64,000 nt of DNA from Acanthococcus lagerstroemiae. Its lineage: Eukaryota; Arthropoda; Insecta; Hemiptera; Eriococcidae. This document shows positions 11,261 through 21,918 of the stretch, in pieces (the first letter of the stretch is position 1; every line of letters begins with the position of its first letter). The notes below the pieces were generated by a model that did no database searches, was not told where the DNA came from, and saw nothing but the letters and a program-made list of their open reading frames with translations. A program made the translations under genes and the position numbers. The DNA lies in contig CM063112.1 in NCBI GenBank assembly GCA_031841125.1, positions 10,132,603 to 10,196,602 of the forward strand, given 5' to 3'.

Positions 11261-12000
11261 GGAAGGGGAGGGGGTGAATGAATCATGAGATATGAATTGA
11301 TTACCTCGATTTTGAAAGGACACTAAAGGGGCTCCTCAAAGACTGGAAGTTTTGGTTGTGAAAAATCGCATTTTCGGCATTTAAAACGTTGATTACAGTA
11401 TTTTTCTGGCTGTGAAAGTAATAAGGTTCGGTATTTAAGTACAATGTTTTCTGCATTTAAAATATTGAAATTCTAACTTAGTCTTGAGGATGTCTACTGG
11501 TCACCTAAGTCATCTGAAGCCATAGAGGTCATCTGAGTCATCTAAAGTTATCTTTTCACACTGTAGGTCATATAAAACATTTTTATTTTAATAGTTGGAA
11601 AATACTGTCAAAATAACATCTTAAATCCCTTCTTGGGAGTCGGCTCACGCGATGGTGTCGGTACTCCGTGGCCCATATAGGGCGAAGGTCCCCTGTAGAC
11701 GATCTCATTCATTTCTATTTTTTGTGGTTAGCAATGTATGTATGTCGTCCCCCCATTTGGTTTTTTGATGCCCCCCTTTTCATTTTCTATTAGGGTTCTG
11801 CCAAAATGTTGTATAGGTCCATCGATCGTCCGTAAGTTTTGCTATGTGTCTTGCCCAACCCCACTTTTTTCTCCTGATGTATCTCCCTAAAAACTGTATT
11901 GAAACTATTAGAAACTTGAAATGGGCCTGGGCAGGGTACGTTGCCAGACACCCCCCCCCCCATCAGGTGGCCCTAGTAAGCGACTTTCTGGTTTCTGAGT
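11261..12000. other. Unassigned DNA with MITE remnant
   Basis: No gene recognised. About 11,486-11,575 (GGATGTCTACTGGTCACC, then repeated AAGTCATCT) resembles the left end of the CAGGGTGTCTACTGG element at 43,524. A C-run marks 11,950-11,961. Confidence 0.4.
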
Positions 12001-12014
12001 CATGGGAAAAGTGA

Positions 12015-12260
12015 TGGAGGTAAACCGAGAGCTAGGTGGAGGGACGAAATCGACAAATTTTTGCCGAATAAACACTTCCAGAAAATAGCTTTAGACCGGA
12101 AAGAGTAGGAGAGAGTGAGGCGGACCTTTGCCTTCCATGGGCCGGAGTACACTCGGCAACTTACCCAAGATACACTTAAGGAATGTAATGGCATTTTGTA
12201 AATTGTGTACCTCACGCAATAAAGGTTGATTTGATGTGACTTCCATGTCGACATAATCCC
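12015..12260 (+). mobile_element. LINE 3' end fragment (endonuclease/RT type)
   Basis: The plus-strand frame from about 12,020 reads PRARWRDEIDKFLPN, then FQKIALDRKE, a stop, and ERVRRTFAFHGPEYTRQ, ending at a stop after GIL near 12,200. This arrangement (W.DEIDK, then DR..W..VRRTF) is the usual C-terminus of endonuclease-RT LINE proteins in animals. A TAG replaces the expected Trp codon. A short 3' UTR with AATAAA (about 12,220) follows. The element is truncated 5' of the last ~65 codons. Confidence 0.75.
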
Positions 12261-12327
12261 TTTCCCTAAAAACCGGTTATGAATCACCTCCCCTGCCTAG
12301 GAGATCATTGACCTGTACTGCGGATTT

Positions 12328-12595
12328 ACCAAAAATGTTTCATTAAAATGAGAGAAAAGAACTCGCGAAATGAATACGTAACCGTATATTGTCACATTTT
12401 TGCACATACAGCTTTCTTAAGGGTAGTTACAACCGAAAAGACTGCGAGAGTGCGACGAATCACGGTAGACTTCAATCGACTACATCGAGTGAACTACTAC
12501 CATTAAGAACGCTCTATGTGCAAAAATGTGACAATATACGGTTACGTAGTAATTTGGCGAATTATTTTCTCTCATTTTAATGAAACATTTTTGGT
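12328..12595. mobile_element. Fold-back / long-TIR MITE
   Basis: Ends are perfect inverted repeats ACCAAAAATGTTTCATT and its complement. Homology between arms extends about 85 bp, including GTAACCGTATATTGTCACAT. The spacer is about 95 bp. It is non-coding. No target duplication is visible, so the exact boundaries are uncertain by a few bases. Confidence 0.85.
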
Positions 12596-12599
12596 CCTC

Positions 12600-13157
12600 C
12601 GGGCCGGATATTCGTTTATATTATACCATAATACCGAATAAAATCTAGGTGAATATGTTCCTGACTCCTTTGGAGGTCTTAAATAATATTTTTTTTAAAT
12701 GTCAGAGCTCAATGCATTTCCCATAAGGAAAGGAGGGTCGAAAGTAGCACCTTTTGGTACTATACGATCAAGTTGAATTATTCAAAGCGCACCTGTACAC
12801 CAACTGGAACGAAAATTCGCCCGGCATGCACTAAAATTCAAAGATTCGAAAATTACTACCACTCTACTGCAGATTTGTAGCAACAGCCGACAGTCACAAC
12901 TAATCACGTGGATAAAAATGGTAGGAAAATTTTCTTTGATTTTTTTTTTCACGAATAGTGCGATTTTGTTGCTTTTCCACCTAAAAACAGTGCGTATGAA
13001 ATTACATCCAGAAGTATTAAAAATTTTCACCATTAAAATGAATTTAAAATTTTAGGTCAACAATTTGACCGTTGAAAAATGAGGTCCTTATGTTCTCATT
13101 GTGGATTCATTTTGTCGAGAAAATTTCCACGACAGGCTCCAGTAAACTAGAATGAAA
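12600..13157. other. Unassigned AT-rich DNA
   Basis: No gene, RNA or element recognised. The 83-codon minus-strand frame here has no known motif. Confidence 0.45.
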
Positions 13158-13161
13158 TTCA

Positions 13162-13235
13162 GGGTGTCTACCAGTCATACAAGTCATACAAAAGTCGTAA
13201 AATTGAGGCTGTGGTTATACAAGTCATACAAAAGT
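13162..13235 (+). mobile_element. CAGGGTGTCTACCAG MITE end fragment
   Basis: AGGGTGTCTACCAGTCATAC followed by repeated ACAAGTCATACAAAAGTC resembles one end of the CAGGGTGTCTAC element group (complete copy at 43,524-43,863). It abuts the 3' side of the jockey-like RT relic. The other end is absent. Confidence 0.55.
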
Positions 13236-13766
13236 CCCATTGTTTCGCCCAATCCGAAATTCGATCGATCGAGTGCTGGAGGCAGTTTACGGCGACATCG
13301 TAGTTTTCATTGCTCGCTAGTACCGCTGTATCATCTGCGTAAGTTGCGATGGTGACGTCGTCCGCGATTGGTAGGGTCAGCAGTGTATAACAAATATAAA
13401 AGTGGTCCCAGGACACTGCCCTGAGGGACACCAGCTTGAATGGAATGATTAGGAGACACGGAATCGCCCATTTGGACTAGGAAGGAGCGAGCGTTTAAAG
13501 TAGGATGTTGACAGGAGAATTATTTGCTTAGGGAGATAGTCACTGAGTTTTATGTAGTAAGTCTTTTGTCCACACCTTGTCAAAGGCCTGACTGACATCC
13601 AGGAAGACCCCTGGGCAGTACTCTTTTGCTCCAAGGCAGATCTGATTGTGGCCACCACCCTGCTGACTTGTTCTATTGTCGAGTGTTTACCTCTGAAGCC
13701 AAATTGGTGTTCTGGTAGGACTCCTCGCTGGTTGACGACCTTGAGTATTCTTTTGTGCACCAATTT
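13236..13766 (-). pseudogene. Jockey-like LINE reverse transcriptase relic
   Basis: Minus-strand RT palm fragment. HQFGFRGKHSTIEQVSRVV is the jockey-type motif after the fingers, and TIATYADDTAVLASN carries the catalytic Asp pair. Between them the product breaks into two frames (13,449-13,769 and 13,168-13,431), and the Asp-containing motif (normally F.DV..AFD.VWH) reads poorly (WMSVRPLTRCGQK), indicating small indels. It stops after RISDWAKQWDF, where the neighbouring MITE piece begins, and the 5' side ends at the arm of the palindrome at 13,766. Endonuclease, RNase H and both UTRs are absent, so this is a dead internal fragment. Confidence 0.85.
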
Positions 13767-14067
13767 CACTCTAAAAGTGGGGGGGGGGGGATAGAACTGG
13801 GTATATAAGTATTTTTAAATCTACCGTCGACGATAATCGGTTAACGAAGAGGTTCGTACGTCTTTTAATATCGGCGTGAAAAAATCTCGATTAGGTTCAG
13901 AAAATATTTACGAGCTTGGCTGGCTCTTCCCTTTGTTATTGATGGCAATACAGCGAGAGCGAAAGAGAAGGTATCTCAGCGCGTGGGTTGACGCTAGGGA
14001 AACAGAGAAGATGTTGGATAAATAGGTACACACACTTCTACTAGATACATTGAAAGCCTGTTCGATA
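13766..14067 (+). repeat. Outer palindrome arm, left
   Basis: About 300 bp from CACTCTAAAAGTG to ACATTGAAAGCCTGTT is the reverse complement of 16,855-17,147, with few mismatches. It includes a G-run of about 12. It ends exactly where the jockey-like relic begins. Confidence 0.9.
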
Positions 14068-14545
14068 TTGCGGCAACAGTGTTATTAGCCTGTATGACGC
14101 TGGATCTTCTGGTGGTTTCCTGGAAAACGTGGTAAAGTCAGGGAAAATCATTTTCGCACAAGAATGGACACCCTGCCTTTTGCACAGGGTCTCGGGGGTG
14201 GGATTTTTAGTATGTTCTTTCTGACACCTAACTGAACATATTCCACCAGTTCTTTCTTTTCCACCCCAAAATGTCCAGTTCGATGTTTTTATCGCCTAGA
14301 CTAAAAGTGCTGACTGTATTTTTATGCTTATGATTGCCGATTTAGCCGACTTTAACATATTTCTGGGTAAATTTGCCGACTGCCATAAATATTTGGTGGT
14401 GAGACACCCCATGTCTTCTTTCGGAACGCCTCTGCGTGTGGTCCTCTTTCAGTGCACTAAAATACATTTTCCACAACTTTTGGGTTTTCGAATAAATCAG
14501 GTTCTCATCAATTCAAATAATACTGAAGGTAGGCGTCGATATATA
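14068..14545. other. Unpaired segment between palindrome arms, left
   Basis: Not matched by the corresponding right-hand segment (16,578-16,854). It holds a MITE end at about 14,105-14,175 (GTCAGGGAAAATC to GACACCCTG) resembling 47,845-48,125. At 14,320-14,415 there is a reverse-orientation copy of the CGGCAAATTT repeat (GTGAGACACC and GCCGACTGCC match 29,255-29,285 in reverse). Confidence 0.5.
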
Positions 14546-16577
14546 CAGGGTGTCTGAGTTTCGGTTGCTAAGCGGGGAGGAATGAATAGTACTTGAATAG
14601 ACAAAGCAAAAGTGTTATTATCACCTTTTGCCTAATCACAAAATTGAAGGCGCCGCATCTTTGTAAAAATCGAAAAATTCACTAATTTTGACCTATTACA
14701 AAAATCACGAGTAATGATGTTGCCCAGTCTACAATGATGCCATGGTACAGCACTCACTTAGAGTAACGAAACAAGTTATTACGAAATCCGGCCTGCTCTG
14801 AAAATTTAAGCAGGTAAATGGAATCCAAAATTCAGAAATTTCTATTTTTTTTTTACAAAATTGTGCAAAAAGCCTACTTTTACTGAATCCCAACATGAAT
14901 AACCAAAGGCCGGCGTACAGTTCTCATTATCAAAACTGGTAGCCCTGATTCAGATGAACAAAAAATCATACCACTATCTCCTTCCAGTTTTCAGAATTTA
15001 AAAAGTTAAGACGCGTTGAAGTACTTTCAAATTTCAAAAAAAAAAAAAAAACAGAAAATTTAACTCGTCCTAAAAATTAAACTGTTAGGGGGAAAGCTAT
15101 TTGGTTTCTAGGCTCCGCTCAAAAGTAAGTTTCCCTAAATTCGTAGGCAGAAACAAAAATAAAATAAAACGAAATGAAAGGGAAATGTAAATCTTTAGTT
15201 TTGCACACTCTGGAATAGAACTGGAGTTGCTATATCAGTGCTACAAAAATGAGCCAACATTTCGCCGTGCGTTGCTTGTGAATTACGAAGTGTAATACAT
15301 TTCTACACCGCGTAACCGACGTCTGACGGAAATTCACGAGAAATTGTGTCATACAGTCAATGGCGCAGGTAGGGGTTTCCCAAAGGGGGGGGGGCGCAAT
15401 AGGGTTTTCAAGGGAGAAAAAGTCGAAAATTGTAGTTTTTTTTTTAATCGCTGATATTAGAGGACTATGTAAAAATATTGAGAGGGCACGTGCCCCCCCC
15501 CCCGACGCTACACCACTGCATACAGTGGCGAATTTCAGAAGAAAAGCCAAGTCTCTTGCTTCCAGGTTTCAAAATTTGCAAGAAAACGTCGAGTTTGCAG
15601 ACATACTAACAGAAGATAAAAGTAAAGTGCACTTTTAATCGGAGGAATAACTGGTACAGTCAGTAAGAGTTGATAAATTTTTTGAAATAATTTCCTTGAA
15701 AAATTTATTCTCAATCTGGTAACGTCTCAAATTTTTAGATTTCTTTTATAATGTGCGGAAATCAGTTAGTGTACAGAAGACAAATGCTGCTTAAAAACTG
15801 AACAGAATTAAAGCCTGTTGTTAATTTGCAGCGAATGTGCACAAACCATAACAATGGCTTGTCATAAAATGAATCAAGTTTCATTCATCTACTTTCAGCG
15901 AAAGGTCTTCTTGTATTCCAGTGCCTATTTTATGGTGGTTAGACAACTAGTTCAACAGATGGAGTCTTCATGTAACGCCAGTCATTCATTCAGCCATAAG
16001 GACTATTGAAAGTTACAATAAATTAGAAGCGTTTGTAATTTTTCTTTTTTTTTCTTTTTCTTCTTTGATCATAAGGTTCATTTTTCGATCATTTCAGAAG
16101 CTTCATGAACTTCAACGCGACATAACTTTTTAAATTCTGAAAACTGGAAGGAGATAGTGGTATGATTTTTTGTTCATCTGAATCAGGGCTACCAGTTTTG
16201 ATAATGAGAAACGTCGGCCTTTGGTTATTCATGTTGGGGTTCAGTAAAAGTAGGCTTTTTGCACAATTTTGTAAAAAATTGAAATTTTTGAATTTTGGAT
16301 GCCATTTACCTGCTTAAATTTTCAGAGCAGGCCGGAAATCGTAATAACTTGTTTTGTTACTCTAAGTGAGTGCTGTAACATGGCATCATTGTAGACTGGG
16401 CAACATCATTACTCGTGATTTTTATAATGGGTCAAAATTGGTGAATTTTTCGATTTTTACAAAGATGTGGCGCCCTCAATTTTGTGATTAGGCAAAAGGT
16501 GATAATAACACTTTTGCTTTGTCTACTCTAGTGCTATTCATTCCTCCCCACTTAGCAACCGAAACTCGGACACCCTG
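14546..16577. mobile_element. 2-kb CAGGGTG-ended element with ~490-bp TIRs
   Basis: Begins CAGGGTGTCTGAGTTTCGG and ends CCGAAACTCGGACACCCTG. Inverted homology extends from 14,546 to about 15,035 and from about 16,100 to 16,577, with scattered mismatches. The ~1.06-kb centre has no recognisable protein and contains a nested hAT MITE. Flanks are AT-rich (ATATA left, TATAT right), so a short target duplication cannot be fixed. The terminal heptamer is shared with elements at 31,415, 43,524 and 47,845. Confidence 0.85.
15358..15518 (-). mobile_element. hAT-type MITE, CAGTGGTGTAGC family
   Basis: 161-bp element. On the minus strand it begins CAGTGGTGTAGCGTCGGG, and its other end is CAATGGCGCAGG on the plus strand. 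A perfect 8-bp target duplication, CATACAGT, lies at 15,350-15,357 and 15,519-15,526. Internal sequence (TAGTCCTCTAATATC, then CTCCCTTGAAAA) is shared with 55,520-55,610. It is nested in the centre of the 2-kb palindrome. Confidence 0.92.
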
Positions 16578-16854
16578 TATATCATATGTGTTCGAGGTTG
16601 CTAAATTCGATTATAAAAGTATTTTTCCGATCCGACCCCTCCGGGTTCTGCCAAAGAGAGTCCAGACCGAACGACTATATTAGTTTTTCAAGATACCATT
16701 CGATTTATATAGTTCGTTTTCAAGGCTCGAAAATCGATTTTCAATTCTCGAAATGATTACGCGTAAATTTATCGCTCGCCTCAGCTGCGTAACGAGAAGC
16801 CGGTCGCTCGATATCGCCTCACCAATTACGCTGGAGAACACGAAAATAACTCAA

Positions 16855-17147
16855 CAGGCTTTCAATGTATATATAGTAAAAGTGTGTGTACCTATTTATC
16901 CAACATCTTCTGTGTTTCCCTTGTGTCAACCCACGCGCTGAGATACCTTCTCTTTCGCTCTCATTGCCATCAATAACAAAGGGAGAGCCAGCCAAGCTCG
17001 TAAATATTTTCTGAACCTAATCGAGATTTTTTCACGCCGATATTAAAAGACGTACGAACCTCTTCGTTAACCGATTATCGTCGACGGTAGATTTAAAAAT
17101 ACTTATATACCCAGTTCTATTCCCCCCCCCCTCACTTTTAGTGTGAA
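16855..17147 (-). repeat. Outer palindrome arm, right
   Basis: Reverse complement of 13,766-14,067, from CAGGCTTTCAATGTAT to CACTTTTAGTGTGAA. Together with the left arm and the inner element it makes a 3.4-kb nested palindrome. Confidence 0.9.
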
Positions 17148-18340
17148 TTTAATACAAACTGATTAAAAAAGGAGAAACAGTATATATATAGATGGTGAAA
17201 AAACAACAACATTTCAACCTTCCAAATTAGTAACCCTTTCTCGTATCGCCGCTATACACGCGTACACGCCTTAAATTGAAGATTCTAAAAGTACCTTAGG
17301 TTACCAGAATCGATCTATTGGACATTGTTTGAATAATAATGAGCTACCGGCGACTGCAATCAGAACCGACTGAACAGCAGCGAGCCGTATTGCATCCGAG
17401 GAAGAAAACCAGTAGCCGTGTACTCCGCCCAGTAATGACAAAGAGATATTACATTACAACTTATCATGCAGAGCAGTCGGTCTTTAATGATTCAGACGAT
17501 CACATCTCTTCTTTCTTAGTCTCTGTTTCTTTTTTTTTCTTTTTTTTTTTTTTCTTTAAAAAAAAATATATATGTGTAGGGCGTTTCGAGAATTTCGCAC
17601 TGACACTCGGTGGACATAGCTGGTCAAGCGATTATATAGTATTAGCAACGTGACGTCCAATAAAAGGTATTTGGGTGTGCAGACACTGACCGGCAATAGA
17701 ATGCCGGTGGGTAGTCTCGTGTGCTGAGGAATGCTCGCGGCTTCGAATTCGATGGAGCTTACACGCAATACTCGGGTGTCCGGCTCCTTATAGCCAACCC
17801 ACAGTGGGGCGATCGAAGAGTGAACGTTGCAGGATCAGCTGGCTTGTGACCGCAGTTAGAATCTAACCTGGACAAGATCATTGTCGTTTCGAAAAAGCAT
17901 TCACGAACCATCATAGATCCGCGAATCTTTCCCATTCTTCTACTCTTCTTCAAATCGGGTGCCGTGTCCGTTGCCGGATGATAGCGGTCGCGGTTTCTGA
18001 CGCGCGACTTTCCTGGGCAGGGTTAGCTGGGTTCGCCGTTGCCGTCTTCACGGTTTGTTGCGTTAGAGTTTGGCTACTCTGTGCCCGAAGACTGTGCAGC
18101 CGCAGTTTAGCCTCGTGTTTCCCGACGTTGAGCTAGTTATTCACGACGTGCACACGCACAGTATTAGTCTTTCAGATCTGGTGGTAACACGCCCTGTGGT
18201 TGTAATGCCTTATTCGTTGGAACTGGCGGGGTTACAGGACGCGTTGACTTTCCACCTCGATTGATACTGTGATCGCTGAGTTCGCTAGGATGATAGTGGT
18301 GGAGGGGGAGGGGGTATTCGAATATCACTAGCTTTCCGAC
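17148..18340. other. Unassigned DNA
   Basis: No gene recognised. There is a T/A-rich low-complexity stretch at 17,525-17,575. Frames of 60-100 codons here carry no known motif. Confidence 0.45.
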
Positions 18341-18344
18341 GTTG

Positions 18345-18413
18345 GTGGGATCGGACCCGAGACGCAAGAATTGCGAAACGAACAGGTTAGCCACTCGGCC
18401 ACATAGCGACTCT
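18345..18413 (-). mobile_element. tRNA-derived SINE head
   Basis: On the minus strand GTCGCTATGTGGCCGAGTGG contains an A-box-like promoter (TGGCCGAGTGG), and about 35-45 nt downstream GGGTCCGATCCC resembles a degenerate B box. The A box is of the Ser/Leu tRNA type. The B box is altered and no acceptor stem pairs, so it is a SINE head or tRNA relic, not a functional tRNA. Confidence 0.65.
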
Positions 18414-18764
18414 ACTCTTCTTACGACTTCAGACGCTGTCTTTTCTCCTGTTCCGCGGACCGATTAAAGTGTACTGGAGGAGAGCGGTAAAAACCGTGAC
18501 CTTACGCAGATACGCAGAACTGTTCTGCGGTTGGATAGATGTTGATCCTTTACCAGTAGGACTGTAGGCCAGTGACATAGTCAGGGAGGTGTAGACTTTG
18601 CCTTTGCGATATCGTCAAATAGGGGTTTTCTAATTTTAGCATCCCCTTTCACTCTGGTCAAGATCAGACGCCCTCCCTCGAACACTAGGCTAGCTACGCT
18701 ACTATTGCAGGCTGAGGAAGTAGAAGTAGCGGAATAATTGATCGCATATGTTCAACATCTGAGC

Positions 18765-18960
18765 AGTGGCGTAGCCAGACTTGGTGGGGGGGAGGTCGTT
18801 TCACTTTTACGCTCGACCGGACGGGCTTCTTTTAGATTCGATAAAACTTGGCTATTTGAGAAGCGATTTTATTTCAGTGTTTCCTTCGAGGAAGGGAATT
18901 GTCCTCCATTGCCTCCCCAAATATCCGTGTCCGAGGAGCGTGGACCCAACCGAACTGATC
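18765..18960 (+). mobile_element. CAGTGGCGTAGCC MITE, right end missing
   Basis: Starts CAGTGGCGTAGCCAGACTTGG followed by a G-run, like the element at 753. No matching inverted end was found downstream; the end coordinate is a guess. A 153-codon frame spanning it has no protein similarity I recognise. Confidence 0.55.
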
Positions 18961-20070
18961 TCCCCGCCTCAGACTTGAAACGGGCGCTGTCCATGATGAG
19001 CTTCGTGTTTGGGCTGCAAACCTTAGCTCACTATTCTGCCGTGATAAGCAGGAGTGCCCTAACTACTGGAAACATAATTTTTCAGGAAACGCAAAAAATA
19101 AATTACAACACTGTAACTCTGCGAATTCTTGTTCAATTCTCTTCGGATCAATTACGGTTACTATATTCGAATCATAAAAAAGTCAACACTGGTAGCTAGA
19201 TATTGTAGCGTGTGTTATTAAGTTACTGAAACAGTAGATAAGGCATGAAGTGCATGTTCCTGAATCAATTTAAAGTACCTCATGTACACAATTCTCAATG
19301 TCGCACAGATGAGTCATTTTATCTTGTTGGCCCCACTATCCAGGTTGTACTGTGTATCTTCATTCTAAAAGTGCCTTAAGTACGTTCATACCAAAAATTA
19401 TATACGAATGTTTGAAATTTACGAGTTGATTTTCTTTTTTCTTTTTTTTTGCAAATCATACAATTGTTAGTATACGTACGAGTATAATATATTCCTGATT
19501 ATGATTATGAATTGTGAAAATTAGTTAAATTCAGGAAAATAGTTTCAGATTTTTCCATTTCAAAGTAACACAAATTGATGGCAAAGAAAATCATTTCAAG
19601 GTGAATTAATACTGAGAACAGTAAAAATTCTCAATAAGGAATGTCAACTTATGAACTTCTTATGTCTTATTTATAAAAAATTATTAAATTAACAAATTGA
19701 AAATTACTTCAAATTCAAAAAATTTTGAATAACAACTTCGACTTTCTAATTAAAAAAAATATTCGAAGCTGAACTTTGCTAACTTGCTCTAGAAAAAAGG
19801 GGGAAAATCAAACTTGATAACAAATTGAGATTCAACGTCAACAACGTAGATGAATCGAATGAGAATTATAGAAATTATTTCAAATCAAATACAACACATA
19901 TCATCTTAAAACAGTAACAACTTTTATACCTTACATCTAATTGAGGAAATTATTTTAAGACGAATACTTTAAAAAAAAAATGATTCAGTCTCGGTCAATG
20001 AATTAATTGAAATAATAACGAAAATTAATAAAAGGGGGAACATTGAGTAACAAGAAATTATTGATAATGA
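18961..20070. other. AT-rich 3' flank of the DUF7869-like gene
   Basis: No coding sequence recognised. It was contiguous with the 3' side of the minus-strand gene at 21,100 before the LINE landed at 20,084, because the 13-bp target duplication marks the break. It may hold the gene's 3' UTR or the rest of a larger unit, but no terminal inverted repeat could be matched to the region past 23,840. Confidence 0.5.
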
Positions 20071-20083
20071 CAAGTATCACAAA

Positions 20084-21053
20084 GAAGAGAGCGAAGATGA
20101 AACGGGAGGCACTTCGGGTCAAGTGAGTCATCCAGCAGGACACGCTTCGGAAGTGGAAGGACGCGCTCGCCCATTCGACCAAGGGCGAGTGGACCCGAGC
20201 GGTGATACGCGACCTCGACGGATGGGTAGGAAGAACGCACGGAGCGCTTAACTTCCACCTTACCCAAGTATTAAGCGGCCACGGGTGCTTCGGCATGTAC
20301 CTACATCGGATGTCGATAGTGCCGAGCCCTGTGTGCGCGCACTGTGATCGAGGGGCGGAGGACACACCTTGGCACACCCTGTTCGAGTGTGAGACCTGAG
20401 AGCAGGAGAGGCGCGGGACGGCCACAACAGCGATCGATCCCGGCGGCGACCATGAAGAAGAAGAAGACGACGACGACGTCGGCGTGATCAGCCGTCTCGC
20501 GCCGGACACCCTGGTTCTGGAGATGATGAAGAACGGAAGCAGTTGGGACCGGGTGTCGGCCTTCGTCTCGGCCATCATGAAGAAGAAGATGCAGACGGAG
20601 TGGTCGAGACAGAGGGCCGGCGATTCACCAAGCTCGGCCCACACCATCGAACAGAAGGAGAACTCTGTACCATCCTAGAGAAGAGCTGCTGCAGTTGCAC
20701 TGCGGACCCACCAGCAGGGCTCACCCGTCGTCACCATCTGCCTGCGTCGACACACGGACCAAGACGAGGAGGTGAGAGGTGAGTGAAGAGAGGCAGCGCG
20801 TCCGGCCGTGGGGGACCTGAAATTTCCAGGCGAGCGCTCAGGGAGTGCGGACCTCGGTCAGTAGGGAACCCCATGGTGGCCCTGGTAGGACGCGCGCACC
20901 GTTCCGGCACGTAGAAATGGGGGCTCGGGCCCGGCCCCAAGGCGTACCTCCGGTCACTGACGCGATACTCGAAAGGGTAGTTCCTGTGGCCGGGGGGTGC
21001 GGTGTCATAGGGGCCACTTTGGCATGCGTGCATCGCCATACGTCCCACTACAC
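20084..21053 (+). mobile_element. R1-like non-LTR retrotransposon, 5'-truncated
   Basis: Plus-strand LINE tail of 970 bp flanked by a perfect 13-bp target duplication, CAAGTATCACAAA, at 20,071-20,083 and 21,054-21,066. It comprises the C-terminal coding region (to about 20,678) and a GC-rich 3' UTR. The 3' terminus is TACGTCCCACTACAC with no poly(A); the copies at 21,919 and 63,465 end the same way. The long TSD, 5' truncation and conserved 3' end show target-primed insertion, here into the 3' flank of the DUF7869-like gene. Confidence 0.92.
20087..20678 (+). pseudogene. R1-like LINE C-terminal ORF fragment
   Basis: Reads RKWKDALAHSTKGEWTRAVI, then GALNFHLTQVLSGHGCFGMYL, then the zinc-knuckle-like CAHCDRGAEDTPWHTLFEC, and an acidic stretch before a C-terminal helix (WDRVSAFVSAIMKKKM). 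The order LTGHG-like motif then C.HC....DT..H.LFEC is characteristic of the C-terminus of R1-clade proteins. Two in-frame stops break it: TGA near 20,125, and TGA at 20,397-20,399 where family members have Trp after the last Cys. The RT domain is lost by 5' truncation. Defective copy. Confidence 0.85.
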
Positions 21054-21918
21054 CAAGTATCACAAAAATCACATTTGAAAGGCTGTAGGTAAAACTGAAT
21101 CACAATTCGTCGTCACTTACAGCCGCGGTAGAAGACTCTGGAAGATTTTTCCAAAATTCTAGGCGATGAACTTGCATTAATGGACCCAGAGCTTTAATTA
21201 TACCATTCTTTCGTGCAGAATCAATACCTCGACATACTTCTTTTGCCTTGGGCATACCTTTGTTCTTCAAGTAATTCTGCTTTAGAAAATCAAGCTGTTC
21301 GTATGCTCCATCATAATTCGTTGAAAAGAACATTTTGAAACTGCCTCTCTGAAACTTAACTCTAACAATATTTTGCAGGTAAGGTCTATTTGGCTTGTGC
21401 TTTTTGATCTTCGCTAGAGAAGATTCGTCAGTCCACTCCCTGAAATCTGAAATATTCATGACAAGAACCTTTGTCTTTTCCATCTTTGCTTTACTTACAG
21501 TTTCACTAAAGTCATTAAAATCATAAATTGTGCCGTATCGATTCGTGGCTTCTTCCACAGAATGGTGAAATGCGTCAGCGGACATAAGCGTGTGGCCGCT
21601 CTCGAAGTACCATAGTTCAATCGTTTCAGCTGCAATTTCTTTCGAGTTTATTATATGCGCAAAGAAGGTGAACATCGCCCAATTCTTATTTTGGGCGGTA
21701 TAATTGTCCGCCCAAAACTTCACATATTCGACATCGCGATTAGAAAGGCGAAATTTATGGAAACACGAAATTATATCATGGTTCTTACGTCCGCTGATGA
21801 CTTCATGCCACAGTATAGCGACTGGCCCCATGTAATGACTTTTTCACTCCAACCGTCTTCGTACCAAGTGGCTCAAAACTTTCGTTAAAAACTACAATTC
21901 TCCGCGTGAATATGACCT

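Noticed and set aside
18345..18413. Functional tRNA gene for Ser or Leu
   Set aside because: B box altered and no pairing acceptor stem; fits a SINE head or tRNA relic.
18738..19199. 153-codon frame over a MITE start
   Set aside because: Begins in the CAGTGGCGTAGCC terminus and runs through its G-run, so it is transposon-derived.
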